In this document: positions 25,636 through 34,866 of the stretch, in pieces
Layout of the letters: the number at the start of each line of letters is the position of its first letter
Position numbering within the stretch: the first letter of the stretch is position 1
Assembly (NCBI GenBank): GCA_910589265.1
Contig: CAJUTQ010000046.1
Location: forward strand, 1-56,613
Direction of reading: 5' to 3'
Source: an uncultured Lachnospiraceae bacterium
GTDB lineage: Bacteria; Bacillota; Clostridia; Lachnospirales; Lachnospiraceae
DNA length: 56,613 bases
The notes under the pieces: model-generated
The model's input: only the letters and a program-made list of their open reading frames with translations
Databases searched by the model: none
What the model was told of the DNA's origin: nothing
Translations under genes and position numbers: made by a program

Positions 25636-25830
25636 AAATTCCAATTTGGTTATGTTGAACAAGGAAAAAAAGAGCGAATATACTGGCAGAGAGAGAAGAA
25701 ATGCATAAAATGAATGTATTTTCTCTTTCTTTTTTTGTCATTTCATATTAAAATAAGTACATACTCGTTTGTTTTGGGAGAAGGATTCTAAAATGTGTGT
25801 TGTTAAAAATGACGTAAAGGAGAGGGGCAT

Positions 25831-26916
25831 ATGATTTCAAATCAGATACTTCAAAATACAATTGAGGGATTGAAAGCAATTACAAGAATTGACTTAGGGA
25901 TTGTAGATACAGACGGGCATGTACTGGCAACGACATTCCAAAGTCCTAATCACTTTGAAGGGGCAATTTCTGCCTTTGTAGACTCCCCTGCAGATAGCCA
26001 GGAAGTACAAGGCTATCAGTTTTTTAAAGTGTTTGACGATCAACAGCTGGAATATATTTTAATTGCCAATGGAGCTAGTGAGGACGTCTATATGGTAGGA
26101 AAGATTGCTGCATTTCAAATCCAGAATCTTTTAGTTGCTTATAAGGAACGATTTGACAGAGACAATTTTATTAAAAACCTGCTGCTGGATAATTTACTTT
26201 TAGTAGATGTATACAATAGGGCAAAAAAGCTCCATATTGAGGCAGAAATACAGAGAATTGTCATGATTGTGGCAGCAGAAAATGATAAGGATTCCAATAA
26301 TTTAGAAAAAGTTCGAAGTCTATTTTGGAGTAAGTCGAAAGATTTTGTCACAGCAGTAGATGAAAAAAATATAATTGTTGTTAAGGAGTTAATGGACGAG
26401 GAAGGATATGAAGATGTAGACAGGGCGGCTAGAATGATTTTGGACTCCTTTGAAACAGAAGGAATGAAAATTCATATTTCCTATGGCACGATTGTAAATG
26501 AAATTAAAGAAGTGAGCCGTTCCTATAAGGAAGCTCAGATGGCGATGGATGTAGGGAGAATTTTTTTTAGTGAGAGAGATATTATTGCATATAGCGCTCT
26601 TGGAATTGGCCGTCTCATTTATCAACTGCCTATTCCTCTATGCAAAATGTTTATAAAGGAGATTTTTGACGGGAAGTCGCCAGATGACTTTGATGAGGAA
26701 ACGCTGACAACGATTAATAAGTTTTTTGAAAACAGCTTAAATGTGTCAGAGACAAGCAGGCAGCTTTACATTCATAGAAATACACTTGTCTATCGTTTGG
26801 ATAAACTTCAAAAAAGCACAGGCCTTGATCTGAGAATTTTTGAAGACGCTATCACTTTTAAAATCGCTTTAATGGTTGTAAAATACATGAAGTACAAGGA
26901 AGAATATGAATTCTAA
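25831..26916 (+). CDS. CdaR/PucR-type transcriptional regulator
   Basis: This 361-residue protein has an N-terminal sensor region (1-130; DLGIVDTDGHVLATT), a GGDEF-like central part (IVMIVAAENDKDSNN to SYKEAQMAMDVGRIF) and a C-terminal PucR helix-turn-helix (about 305-355; FFENSLNVSETSRQLYIHRN then TLVYRLDKLQKSTGLDL). Sugar-diacid regulators of the CdaR type have this layout. The start has AAGGAGAGG upstream. In Lachnospiraceae this gene commonly precedes ftsEX, as here (36 bases), so it may affect divisome genes; the ligand is unknown. Confidence 0.9.
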   Translation: MISNQILQNTIEGLKAITRIDLGIVDTDGHVLATTFQSPNHFEGAISAFVDSPADSQEVQGYQFFKVFDDQQLEYILIANGASEDVYMVGKIAAFQIQNLLVAYKERFDRDNFIKNLLLDNLLLVDVYNRAKKLHIEAEIQRIVMIVAAENDKDSNNLEKVRSLFWSKSKDFVTAVDEKNIIVVKELMDEEGYEDVDRAARMILDSFETEGMKIHISYGTIVNEIKEVSRSYKEAQMAMDVGRIFFSERDIIAYSALGIGRLIYQLPIPLCKMFIKEIFDGKSPDDFDEETLTTINKFFENSLNVSETSRQLYIHRNTLVYRLDKLQKSTGLDLRIFEDAITFKIALMVVKYMKYKEEYEF

Positions 26917-26952
26917 AGAAAGGCATACTTTGGAAATACGAGGTGAGAATGA

Positions 26953-27639
26953 ATGATTATACTGGAAGATGTGAGTAAGGCATACTCAACAGGCGCTCCT
27001 GCCTTAAATGGGATTAGCCTTCACGTCCAAAAGGGGGATTTTGTATTTATTGTTGGAGACAGCGGCTCAGGGAAGTCTACGCTAATTAAGCTGTTGTTAC
27101 GGGAACTAACACCTACTGCAGGAAACATTGTAGTAAATGGGACGGATGTAGGAAAGCTGAAAAGGAGAAGGATTCCTAAATTCCGAAGAAATATTGGGGT
27201 TGTATTTCAAGATTTCCGATTGTTAAAGGACAGGAATGTCTATGAGAATGTAGCATTTGCCCAAAGGGTCATTCAAGTTCCCACAAGGGAAATTCGAAAA
27301 AATGTGCCAGCCATTCTCTCAACAGTAGGTCTGGCTGGAAAATATAAGGCAAAGCCTAGGCAGCTTTCAGGGGGGGAGCAGCAGAGGGTTGCCTTAGCCA
27401 GGGCCCTCATAAACAATCCGCCTATTTTGCTAGCCGACGAGCCCACAGGAAACCTGGATCCAAAAAATTCTTGGGAAATTATGAAGCTTTTGGAGGAAAT
27501 TAACCGTAGGGGAACAACAGTGCTTGTGGTTACCCATAACAGAGAAATTGTAAATGCTATGAAAAAAAGGGTAATTACAATGAAAAAAGGGGTCATTGTC
27601 AGCGACGAGGAAAGAGGAGGGTATATTGATGAGAATTAG
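26953..27639 (+). CDS. ftsE: Cell division ATP-binding protein FtsE
   Basis: This 228-residue ATPase of the FtsEX complex drives peptidoglycan hydrolase activation at the septum. Walker A GDSGSGKST (35-43), Q-loop VVFQDFRLL, signature LSGGEQQRVALARAL, Walker B ILLADEPTGNLD and H-loop VVTHNREIV are all intact, and the length is typical. GAGGTGAGAATG gives the start. The stop overlaps ftsX by 11 bases. The M23 hydrolase that FtsX is expected to control lies 73 bases downstream of ftsX. Confidence 0.97.
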   Translation: MIILEDVSKAYSTGAPALNGISLHVQKGDFVFIVGDSGSGKSTLIKLLLRELTPTAGNIVVNGTDVGKLKRRRIPKFRRNIGVVFQDFRLLKDRNVYENVAFAQRVIQVPTREIRKNVPAILSTVGLAGKYKAKPRQLSGGEQQRVALARALINNPPILLADEPTGNLDPKNSWEIMKLLEEINRRGTTVLVVTHNREIVNAMKKRVITMKKGVIVSDEERGGYIDEN

Positions 27640-28528
27640 CACTTTATTTTATACCTTGAAGCAAGGCTTTAAAAATATTTTGCGCAATAAAACCTTCTCT
27701 TTAGCTTCCATTGCCACAATTGGAGCCTGCATTTTTCTTTTTAGCTTATTTTATGCAGTTGTTGCCAACTTTCAACATATGGTAAGTGAGGCTCAGTCCA
27801 ATATAGCAGTTGTAGTCCGATTTGACCCAGATATTTCTGACAGCCAGATTCAGGAAATTGGAAATTTAATCAGGGCAAGAGTAGAAGTTTCTAAAGTGAC
27901 GTTTATTTCTGAGGAAGAGGCTTGGGAAACATTTAAAGAAGACTATTTAGGAGAATATGCAGATGGATTTGACGGAGATAATCCTTTGGAAGGAGAGTCC
28001 AACTATGAAGTATTTTTAAATGATGTATCCATGCAAAAATCACTTGTTACCTATTTAGAATCCATTGATGGCGTTAGAGATGTTGTGCGCTCAGAAATGG
28101 TGGCAAACACATTATCCAGTGTAAATTCTCTCATTGGCTATGTATCTTTAGGTATTATTTTCATACTCCTTGCTGTTTCCATTTTCTTAATAAGCAATAC
28201 GGTTTCCATTGGTATTACAGTCCGAAAAGAGGAAATAGGTATAATGAAACTTATTGGGGCTACAGATTTTGTTGTTAGAGCTCCCTTTGTAATAGAGGGA
28301 ATTCTTATTGGAATCATTGGCTCCCTCATTCCTATTGGAGTTAGCTATATTCTTTATAATAATGTAATTGAATATACCCTGTTAGAATTTTCTACTTTAT
28401 CAAATTTACTTCAGTTTTTGCCAGTGCAGGATATATTTGCTTTTTTAGTGCCAATAAACGTTAGTTTAGGTGTAGGTATTGGATTTTTGGGAAGCTTTTT
28501 TACTGTTAGAAAACATTTGAAAGTATAA
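27629..28528 (+). CDS. ftsX: Cell division protein FtsX
   Basis: This 299-residue membrane subunit has helix 1 at about 22-45 (NKTFSLASIATIGACIFLFS), an extracytoplasmic domain at about 46-170 (VVVRFDPDISDSQIQEIG), and three C-terminal helices (YVSLGIIFILLAVSIFLISN, APFVIEGILIGIIGSLIPIG, LVPINVSLGVGIGFLGSFF) with the FtsX/MacB fold. The extracellular domain recruits a coiled-coil hydrolase. ATG 27629 is chosen for GAGGAGGG 7 bases upstream; it overlaps the ftsE stop. Confidence 0.96.
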   Translation: MRISTLFYTLKQGFKNILRNKTFSLASIATIGACIFLFSLFYAVVANFQHMVSEAQSNIAVVVRFDPDISDSQIQEIGNLIRARVEVSKVTFISEEEAWETFKEDYLGEYADGFDGDNPLEGESNYEVFLNDVSMQKSLVTYLESIDGVRDVVRSEMVANTLSSVNSLIGYVSLGIIFILLAVSIFLISNTVSIGITVRKEEIGIMKLIGATDFVVRAPFVIEGILIGIIGSLIPIGVSYILYNNVIEYTLLEFSTLSNLLQFLPVQDIFAFLVPINVSLGVGIGFLGSFFTVRKHLKV

Positions 28529-28601
28529 ATTTTATTGGAATATGGGTCTATAGTTTTACAGGCCAAGAGAAAGGCATAGCTATGGATATATAGGTGGATG
28601 T

Positions 28602-29819
28602 ATGAGAAAAAGGGGATTTTATTTTACATTAATCATTACAGCATTTTTGGTATCAGGGGCTTCCATGAACGTTACTGCTTTTGGAGGCTCTTTAACAAAC
28701 GATAAAATTAAAGAAGATGAGAAGGCAAAGCAAGAAGCTGAAGATCAGAAGAAATCACTGGAAGAAGGGCTTACAGGAATTCAGAATATTTTAAATAGTC
28801 TGGAGAATACAAAAAATAATTTAAAGGATTATGTAAAGGAATTAGATAAGGATTTGACCCAGCTGGACACAAAGATCGAAGAGCTAAAAGAGATGTTGGG
28901 GGAAAAGGAGAAAGAAGTAGCCCAGGCAAGGGAACTTCTTGAGGAAGCGGAAGAGAAGGAAAAGAGGCAGTATGAGAATATGAAGCTTCGTATCCGCTTT
29001 ATGTACGAGCAGGGGGCTATGACTTATCAGGAAATGTTATTAAAATCAGACAGCTTTGTGGACTTTTTAAATAAGGCAGAATTTATAAAAAAGGTGTCTG
29101 CATATGACCGAAAGATGCTTGAGGATTATGAGGAAGCCAAGGTTCAGGTTAGAAAAGCAAAGGAGATATTAGAGGAAGAACAGACATTGCTGGATGAGAC
29201 AAAGGAACAGTTGGACAAGGATCAGCAGGCAGTGTCAAAATTGATAAAGGCAAAGGAAGAGGAAATTAAAGCTTATGATTCTGATATTGCCAATAAGGAA
29301 CAGTTAATTCTAGAGTATAACAATGAGATAGCAGCGCAAAATGCTGAAATTGAGGCGTTGGAGGCATCCATAGCGGCGGAAAAGAAGAGGCTGGAAGAGG
29401 AGAACAAGGCTGCAAGAACGTATGATGGGGGACAATTTGCCTGGCCAGCCCCCAGCTATACTAGAATATCTGATGACTATGGGGACAGAATTCATCCTAC
29501 ATTGGGCACAAAGCAATTTCATAATGGAATTGATCTGGCAGCTCCCAATGGATCGCCTATTTTAGCAGCTTATGACGGTACAGTAGTGGCAGCTTCTTAT
29601 TCTGGAACAATGGGAAACTACGTTATGATAAATCATGGAGATGGGTTGTTGACAATTTATATGCATGCATCAAAACTCCTTGTATCTCAAGGACAAGAAG
29701 TGTCCAGAGGACAGCAAATTGCCAATATAGGTTCCACAGGAAGAAGCACTGGCCCTCATCTTCACTTTGGAGTAAGAAAAAATGGAGCCTATGTAAGTCC
29801 ATGGAACTATATACGTTAG
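28602..29819 (+). CDS. EnvC-like murein hydrolase activator with M23 domain
   Basis: This 405-residue exported protein has a signal peptide (1-27; TLIITAFLVSGASMNVTAF), a long coiled coil (about 35-275, rich in Glu, Lys and Gln) and a C-terminal M23 domain (about 285-402). The zinc ligands are kept: FHNGIDLAAP (H and D) and GPHLHFGV (H), with YMHASKL, so it may be an active endopeptidase rather than a degenerate EnvC. It is encoded 73 bases after ftsX. FtsX should bind the coiled coil and relieve autoinhibition during septation, as for EnvC and PcsB; this is inferred from family and neighbourhood. Confidence 0.93.
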   Translation: MRKRGFYFTLIITAFLVSGASMNVTAFGGSLTNDKIKEDEKAKQEAEDQKKSLEEGLTGIQNILNSLENTKNNLKDYVKELDKDLTQLDTKIEELKEMLGEKEKEVAQARELLEEAEEKEKRQYENMKLRIRFMYEQGAMTYQEMLLKSDSFVDFLNKAEFIKKVSAYDRKMLEDYEEAKVQVRKAKEILEEEQTLLDETKEQLDKDQQAVSKLIKAKEEEIKAYDSDIANKEQLILEYNNEIAAQNAEIEALEASIAAEKKRLEEENKAARTYDGGQFAWPAPSYTRISDDYGDRIHPTLGTKQFHNGIDLAAPNGSPILAAYDGTVVAASYSGTMGNYVMINHGDGLLTIYMHASKLLVSQGQEVSRGQQIANIGSTGRSTGPHLHFGVRKNGAYVSPWNYIR

Positions 29820-30327
29820 TGGAGAAAGAAGCAGAAATGGGGTAGACAAAAAGTAACATCCTTTTTTGAAAAATGTTCCTAATGTATAAATTCCCATATG
29901 TCATTTATATTCTTACATACAATTGCAGAAGTCATTCTGACTAGGCAGCTCTATAAATTGAAATTGAGAATACTTTCATTACTTGTAAGCCTAGGATTAT
30001 TTTTGGTGAGATAGACACATTGTTTAGAAGTATGTCCCATTCTTTATTGAAGATAAGGGGCCAATTTTGGCGATGGGGAATATTGAAAAACCCCATCGCA
30101 ATATTTATTTATCTTATCTAAATTTTCATTCTCATACTTAAGACTTTTTATGTTCATAAAATCCATTTTGAAACCTCCACTTATATTTTTGACAATAAAG
30201 TAATTATCTTTGCATACATGGTATTGTAACTTACTTTACAAATGATTGCTATCATTAAGAAAGAAAATGGAAAAACATTTTAAATAAGATATGTGCCGGT
30301 CATTGGGCAGTAAGAACGGAGATAAAT
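29820..30327. other. Intergenic region between the M23 gene and the amidase gene
   Basis: No clear terminator follows the M23 gene. The region holds a hairpin GCGATGGGG ... CCCCATCGC (30070-30099), a 40-codon minus-strand frame with a strong ribosome binding site (30044-30166), and an imperfect palindrome TTGTAACTTACTTTACAA (30224-30241) between that frame and the amidase start. Confidence 0.45.
30044..30166 (-). CDS. Possible 40-residue peptide
   Basis: The frame begins MDFMNIKSLKYENENLDKIN and ends CDGVFQYSPSPKLAPYLQ. A strong GTGGAGG site lies 6 bases before its ATG. There is no membrane helix or signal peptide. The hairpin at 30070-30099 lies inside the coding region. A short leader-like N-terminal half with a Cys, Pro and aromatic-rich end recalls a precursor peptide, but no maturation gene is adjacent; the only one nearby is the decayed radical SAM fragment 14 kb away. 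Supported mainly by its ribosome binding site. Confidence 0.3.
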   Translation of the reverse strand: MDFMNIKSLKYENENLDKINKYCDGVFQYSPSPKLAPYLQ

Positions 30328-31170
30328 ATGAAAATTTCATTGATCCAAATAAAAATTGCAGAGACACCAGAAGAAAATCTAAAGAAAATAAAAAGTATAC
30401 TTATTCAAGTTAAGGAAAAAGGCACAGATATGGCAGTTCTGCCTGAAATGTGTGCTTGCCCGTATGAAAATAGAGCATTTGTACAATATGCAATGAAACA
30501 AGAATCCTATTTTCTTAAAGAATTAGCGCAAATTGCAAAACAATTGGAAATATATTTAGTTGCAGGTTCTGTTCCTGAAAGAGAGGGTTCAAATATATAT
30601 AACACATCCTTTGTTTTTGATTTTAAGGGAAGAATCATAGCCCGTCATAGAAAGGCTCATCTTTTTGATATTGCTATAGAAGGGGGACAAAAGTTTATGG
30701 AATCGGATACATTTGTCGCAGGCGATTCTCTTACAACTTTCTATACTCCATGGGGAATGTTTGGATTAATAATATGCTATGATATACGTTTTCCAGAATA
30801 TGTTCGACTTTTAGCATTGAAAGGGGCAAAGGTAGTAATTACTCCAGCAGCATTTAATATGTCAACAGGCCCTTGCCACTGGGAACTTACATTCAGGGCA
30901 AGAGCATTAGACAATCAAGTATTTATGGTGGGGTGTGCAGCTGCAAGGGATTTGGAGGCTTCGTATCATTCTTGGGGGCATTCCATTGTTATAGATCCAT
31001 GGGGAAGTGTGTTAGAACAGTTAGATGAAAATGAGGGTATTTTAACTATAGAAATAGATATTTCAAAAGTAGATAAGATTAGAAAAGAATTACCTCTACT
31101 ACTCCATCGACGTAACGATTTATACAATATTATTCTTGGGGATCCAGGAGATGAACATGGAAGATATTAG
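30328..31170 (+). CDS. Nitrilase-superfamily amidase (omega-amidase Nit2-like)
   Basis: This 280-residue cytoplasmic carbon-nitrogen hydrolase keeps the catalytic triad: Glu40 in AVLPEM, Lys109 in RHRKAHLFD and Cys150 in ICYDIRFPEYVRLLALKGA. It also has GSVPEREG and CHWELTFRARALDNQVF, close to the omega-amidases that deaminate alpha-ketoglutaramate and similar amides. ACGGAGATAA precedes the ATG. It is the last clear core-type gene before the accessory region. Confidence 0.9.
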   Translation: MKISLIQIKIAETPEENLKKIKSILIQVKEKGTDMAVLPEMCACPYENRAFVQYAMKQESYFLKELAQIAKQLEIYLVAGSVPEREGSNIYNTSFVFDFKGRIIARHRKAHLFDIAIEGGQKFMESDTFVAGDSLTTFYTPWGMFGLIICYDIRFPEYVRLLALKGAKVVITPAAFNMSTGPCHWELTFRARALDNQVFMVGCAAARDLEASYHSWGHSIVIDPWGSVLEQLDENEGILTIEIDISKVDKIRKELPLLLHRRNDLYNIILGDPGDEHGRY

Positions 31171-31179
31171 TAGCTGTAT

Positions 31180-31485
31180 TAGTGATGAAATTGAAAATTG
31201 AAGCAGGTCTTTCTAATCTTGAACGTGTGAGAGGAACTCTAACAGATGTCAAATTCCATTTAAGAACACGGGCAGATAATCCCCTCTACAGAACTGAATA
31301 CAGAACTTGCAACAGGCACTTATCACTGACCAAAAGAAAAGGTTAAGCGACAGGTGCTTTTACTTTTTCAAAAAATCAGGACTCATTGTCATTGATACGC
31401 TGCAAAAGATACGCATCCCTTACAAAGACAACACCTACGCCAACGATTACGGAGATATATCGCTGATAAAGGATTTTGACGACAG
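31180..31485 (+). pseudogene. RepA-like AAA/RecA-type ATPase fragment
   Basis: The segment LIVIDTLQKIRI followed by NTYANDYGDISLIKDFDDRH is the Walker B region typical of RepA-like hexameric helicases of mobile elements (aspartate in VIDTLQ). It spans about 31375-31485. No Walker A or start codon is present. The preceding 190 bases (EAGLSNLERVRGTLTDVKFH) are open but unrecognised. The fragment is joined directly to a tnpV remnant. Confidence 0.55.
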
Positions 31486-31499
31486 GCATTCCCTTTCGG

Positions 31500-31817
31500 C
31501 GGTTACCTTATCCCCTGCCCTTACCTGCTGAAATGGAACAGCCGATTGGCTTATTTGGACAGCGGCACTTGGACTATTTGAAACAGCATCGCAGGGTTAC
31601 ATACATCAATCTTCTTACAAGTGGCAGGCGGAATGTGTCCTTGCCGACATGGATGAACAGGTGCAGGAACACTTTGAACGGCTCATAGAGGGTATGAAGC
31701 AGGTGCAGGGTAACAGAACAGCTAAAGGCAGAAAATGCCTTAGAATGGACAGGACAGCTCAATAACATACAGGCTTGTGGGATAGAGATTGTGAACAAGG
31801 AAATTATTTTCGTATAG
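31500..31817 (+). pseudogene. TnpV, decayed
   Basis: Broken frames read GGYLIPC, then EMEQPIGLFGQRHLDYLKQH, VTYINLLTSGR, and lastly NNIQACGIEIVNKEIIFV, which align with the intact TnpV at 54050-54424 over nearly its whole length. At least two frameshifts (near 31520 and 31640) disable it. TnpV is an accessory protein of Tn4451-type mobilisable transposons with no established activity. A terminator similar in sequence to that of the intact copy follows. Confidence 0.8.
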
Positions 31818-31825
31818 GCAAAACG

Positions 31826-31860
31826 GCGGCAGGGAATAAAAGTCCTGTCGCTTTTCTTTT
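31826..31860 (+). terminator. Terminator after the decayed tnpV
   Basis: GCGGCAGG and CCTGTCGC pair around GAATAAAAGT and are followed by TTTTCTTTT. The arms resemble the terminator after the intact tnpV (54432-54461). Confidence 0.65.
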
Positions 31861-31949
31861 CGGGGAGTTTTGATTAGGCGATGTGAAATCACTTTTAAAG
31901 ATTTAATTTCCTCAATAGAAAAACAAGAGTAACTTTTTTATGAATACTC

Positions 31950-31980
31950 TTAACTCTAACGTTACGTAATAGTTTATAAT
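31950..31980 (+). promoter_or_regulatory. MerR-type promoter with 19-base spacer
   Basis: TTAACT (31950-31955) and TATAAT (31975-31980) are separated by 19 bases, the over-long spacing characteristic of promoters activated by MerR-family proteins. The spacer region CTCTAACGTTACGTAATAG (31954-31972) is an imperfect palindrome (15 of 19 symmetric positions). It precedes the DUF2268-MerR-KTR genes, so the encoded TipAS-type MerR is the expected activator. Confidence 0.75.
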
Positions 31981-32012
31981 TATAAAAAAACAGAGAGGAA
32001 GGAGGACGCAAT

Positions 32013-32924
32013 ATGAATGCAAAGGCTATTCGTTCAGACAGCATTTATGAAAAAATTAGGTTAGCACCTGATGACAAGAAGAATGACATTTATCGGTATG
32101 AATTGATGATGCCATTTGAAAGAAAATGGGCTTATTATAATGTTCCCATGAAAGCAAAAGCGCCTGGTGGATATGATGTTATTATGGCGAGCAGGATGTT
32201 TGGACACATTGAACCAATGAAAGTAGACGAAACACAAAAACAAAATATTCAATTAATTTCAGACGATGAACTCTGGGAAAAATGTGAGGTGGCAATTAGG
32301 AAATCATTAAACTGCTTTACTCAGCAAGGAATTGATTTACCTGTTAAGGAGTATCTGTTTACTATTTTGCTTGCAAATGCTCAAAGTCCCTATATCATAC
32401 TGAATGAGGGCTATTGTGGTGAGGGTGGCATACCAGGATATATTTTTTCCTGGTTAATCCCAAACGAATACACACTGGAACATCTTCCAGTAGCTTTGGC
32501 ACATGAAACAAATCACAATATCCGCTTTCAGTTTATTGAATGGAAGAATGACATCACACTTGGAGAGATGATGATTAGCGAAGGATTAGCAGAAAATTTT
32601 GCCACTTTTTTATACGGCGAAGACAAGGCAGGTCCATGGGTGACCAAAACAGATATGACAACTTTAAACGAATATATCAAACCTATTATTCAAGACGGGT
32701 TAAATGTTCAAGGATTTGAAAATCTCAATGCTTATCTCTATGGTGATGAACTGGCTAAATTACAAAATTTCCTGCAAGTGGGTTTACCTTATTGCGCTGG
32801 ATATGCTTGCGGTTATCATTTGGTAAAGCATTATTTGAAGAAAACAGGTAAAAGTGTGATTGAAGCGACACTTTTATCCGCAAAAGATATTTTAGACGCT
32901 ACGGAGGACTTTTGGAATGACTAA
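32013..32924 (+). CDS. DUF2268 putative zinc protease
   Basis: This 303-residue protein carries an HExxH zinc motif (LAHETNHNIRF) followed about 30 residues later by SEGLAENFA, where the glutamate would be the third ligand. This is the DUF2268 arrangement of gluzincin-like predicted proteases. There is no signal peptide, so it is probably cytoplasmic. GGAAGGAGG lies 9 bases upstream. It overlaps the MerR gene by 8 bases and is read from the MerR-type promoter. In Firmicutes DUF2268 proteins are often paired with MerR regulators; the substrate is unknown. Confidence 0.83.
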   Translation: MNAKAIRSDSIYEKIRLAPDDKKNDIYRYELMMPFERKWAYYNVPMKAKAPGGYDVIMASRMFGHIEPMKVDETQKQNIQLISDDELWEKCEVAIRKSLNCFTQQGIDLPVKEYLFTILLANAQSPYIILNEGYCGEGGIPGYIFSWLIPNEYTLEHLPVALAHETNHNIRFQFIEWKNDITLGEMMISEGLAENFATFLYGEDKAGPWVTKTDMTTLNEYIKPIIQDGLNVQGFENLNAYLYGDELAKLQNFLQVGLPYCAGYACGYHLVKHYLKKTGKSVIEATLLSAKDILDATEDFWND

Positions 32925-33666
32925 AAAATATATGTCTGTCCATGAAGTTGCTGAATTGACTGGTATCACCGCCCGCACACTTCATTATTATGATGAAATT
33001 GGGCTTTTAAAACCTACAAAAGTAACCGAAGCGGGCTATCGTATGTATGATGATACAGCGCTTAGCCGTTTGCAAAGTATTTTGTTGTTTCGTGAATTAG
33101 AGTTTCCTTTAAAAGAAATCAAAGCAATACTTGACAGCCCTAATTTTGACCAATCAGAAGTAATTTCTCAGCAGATTAAGCTGTTAGAATTACAATATAA
33201 ACACATAGGGGAACTTATTACCTTTACCCATGAAATTCAAAAAAAAGGAGTAGTATCAATGAGGTTTGATGTTTTCGACAAGAGGGAAATTGAAAAGTAT
33301 GAGGCAGAAGTCAAAGCAAAATGGGGCAATACCGAAGCATATCAAGAGTATAACCAAAAGGATATTGCTCAAAATGGAGGCAGTTATAGCAAGATTGCAA
33401 AGGGACTGTTGACAATGTTTTCTGAATTGGGAGAATTAAAACATTTAACTCCTAATACCGATGAAGTACAAAAGAAAATCTCTGAATTACAGAAATTTAT
33501 AACTAATAATTACTATGTATGTACAAATGAAATCCTTAGTAGATTGGGTGAAATGTATGTATGCGATGAACGCTTCAAGAACAACATTGATAAAGCAGGT
33601 GGAGATGGGACGGCTGATTTTGTTAAACAGGCTATTGTTGTTTATTGCAGCAAAAAGAAGGTGTAG
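32917..33666 (+). CDS. MerR-family activator with TipAS domain
   Basis: This 249-residue protein has the MerR winged helix (SVHEVAELTGITARTLHYYD, EAGYRMYDDTALSRLQ), a coiled-coil dimerisation helix (about 75-110) and a C-terminal TipAS domain (about 125-248; EIEKYEAEVKAKWGNTEAY). TipAL-type proteins bind thiopeptide or other hydrophobic antibiotics and activate promoters with 19-base spacers, as found at 31950. It overlaps the upstream gene by 8 bases. It probably activates its own operon in response to a drug or peptide. Confidence 0.92.
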   Translation: MTKKYMSVHEVAELTGITARTLHYYDEIGLLKPTKVTEAGYRMYDDTALSRLQSILLFRELEFPLKEIKAILDSPNFDQSEVISQQIKLLELQYKHIGELITFTHEIQKKGVVSMRFDVFDKREIEKYEAEVKAKWGNTEAYQEYNQKDIAQNGGSYSKIAKGLLTMFSELGELKHLTPNTDEVQKKISELQKFITNNYYVCTNEILSRLGEMYVCDERFKNNIDKAGGDGTADFVKQAIVVYCSKKKV

Positions 33667-33671
33667 TAATA

Positions 33672-33863
33672 ATGACTGAATGGATACGTTATCCTATCTG
33701 TGGCAGCAAAACCCTTGACAGAATTAGAAAAGATACGGTTTTGAAAAAATATCCTTTCTACTGCTCGAAGTGCAAGCAGGAAATTTTGATTGAAGTAAAG
33801 GATTTACAAGTAACCGTCATGAAAGAGCAAGACGCTTTAGCCGCAGAGCAGATGAACTTGTGA
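33672..33863 (+). CDS. Cysteine-rich KTR domain protein
   Basis: This 63-residue protein (YPICGSKTLDRIRKDTVLKK, then YPFYCSKCKQEILIEVKDLQ) has the KT-R motif and a CxxC pair; the first zinc pair has lost one cysteine (PICG instead of CPVCG). KTR proteins are small zinc-ribbon-like proteins found at the edges of conjugative elements, with unknown role. It is the third gene of the MerR operon. A second copy closes the other tnpV cassette at 56067-56243 and keeps all four cysteines. Confidence 0.85.
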   Translation: MTEWIRYPICGSKTLDRIRKDTVLKKYPFYCSKCKQEILIEVKDLQVTVMKEQDALAAEQMNL

Positions 33864-33872
33864 GTAATGTTA

Positions 33873-34795
33873 TGCTCCCCTTATGGTAGACCGATGAAAT
33901 AATAAAACGGTCACTATAAGGAGGAGCATATTTTATGGGATAACATTCAAAATACTCTTTTGAGATGAAATTAGATGCTGTTACAAAATATTTGGAAGGA
34001 AGCTGTTCAATAGAAAGCATTGCCCCAAGTCTGGGGACGAATGGGCAACGATATATCTGTCTTTGGGGGCTGAAGGACTAAAAACTACCAAAAAGATCTG
34101 CTCCGATTCAGTGGAAACAAAAGTCAGAACTGTCTTATATTATCTTTCGGGAAAAGGGACATGAAGAGAAATCCAGAAAAAATATGGAATCCGTTCTGAT
34201 AAACAGTTACGGAACTGGATGATGAAGTAGAATGGTCATGAGAATCTAAAGTCTTCTGGAACAGGAGGAACCAGTATCCTGACCATAAGGAAGAAAAACT
34301 ACCTATGAGGAACGGGTAGAAATAGCAACATACTATATTGAGCAAGAAATGGACTATGCGCAGACAGTAGAAAAATATCCGGTATTTTATTAGCAGATAT
34401 CTCAATGGATACGAAAATATCAATCCAATGGAGTTGAAGGCCGGTTGACAAGAGAGGAAAAAGGAAGACTGAGAGTGAACTGTCTGAATTGGAAAAGCTG
34501 CGTACTGAAAACAGGCTTCTTTAGGCAGAAAAGCGAAAAGCAAAAAGCAAAACCAGAGATGGCATTCTTGAAAAAACTTGACGAAATCGAAAGGAGGCGA
34601 TTCTGAGCCAGACACAAAATGAAAGGCTTTTTATCCGAACTTTGGGAATTCGCAAGAGTTCCACGCTCTGCTTATTATCAATGGATTGACCAGAAAACCA
34701 GAGCAAACGAAAAATTCAATCAGAAACTGTGTGCCCTTATCAAAGATGTCTATGAAGAAAAGAATGGGATTGTGAGATTCAGACAGAAGATAATG
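33873..34795 (+). mobile_element. Decayed, truncated IS3-family element
   Basis: From the terminal TGCTCCCCTTATGGTAGAC this region matches the full-length element at 43478-45185 across OrfA and the first third of OrfB, with about 85 percent identity by eye, then stops abruptly near 34795. Stops and frameshifts are frequent: OrfA reads MG then TAA. The right end is missing. Both copies begin with the same terminal repeat, so it is an old insertion of the same IS directly after the KTR gene. Confidence 0.85.
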
Positions 34796-34866
34796 TTCCA
34801 AGAGCGGGCATTATCTATTATGATATTCGGTTCATAACGTATCTCAAGGAAGCCGAGATAAAAATT

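Noticed and set aside
30070..30099. Hairpin as the terminator of the M23 gene
   Set aside because: It is 250 bases past the stop and lacks a U-tract on either strand.
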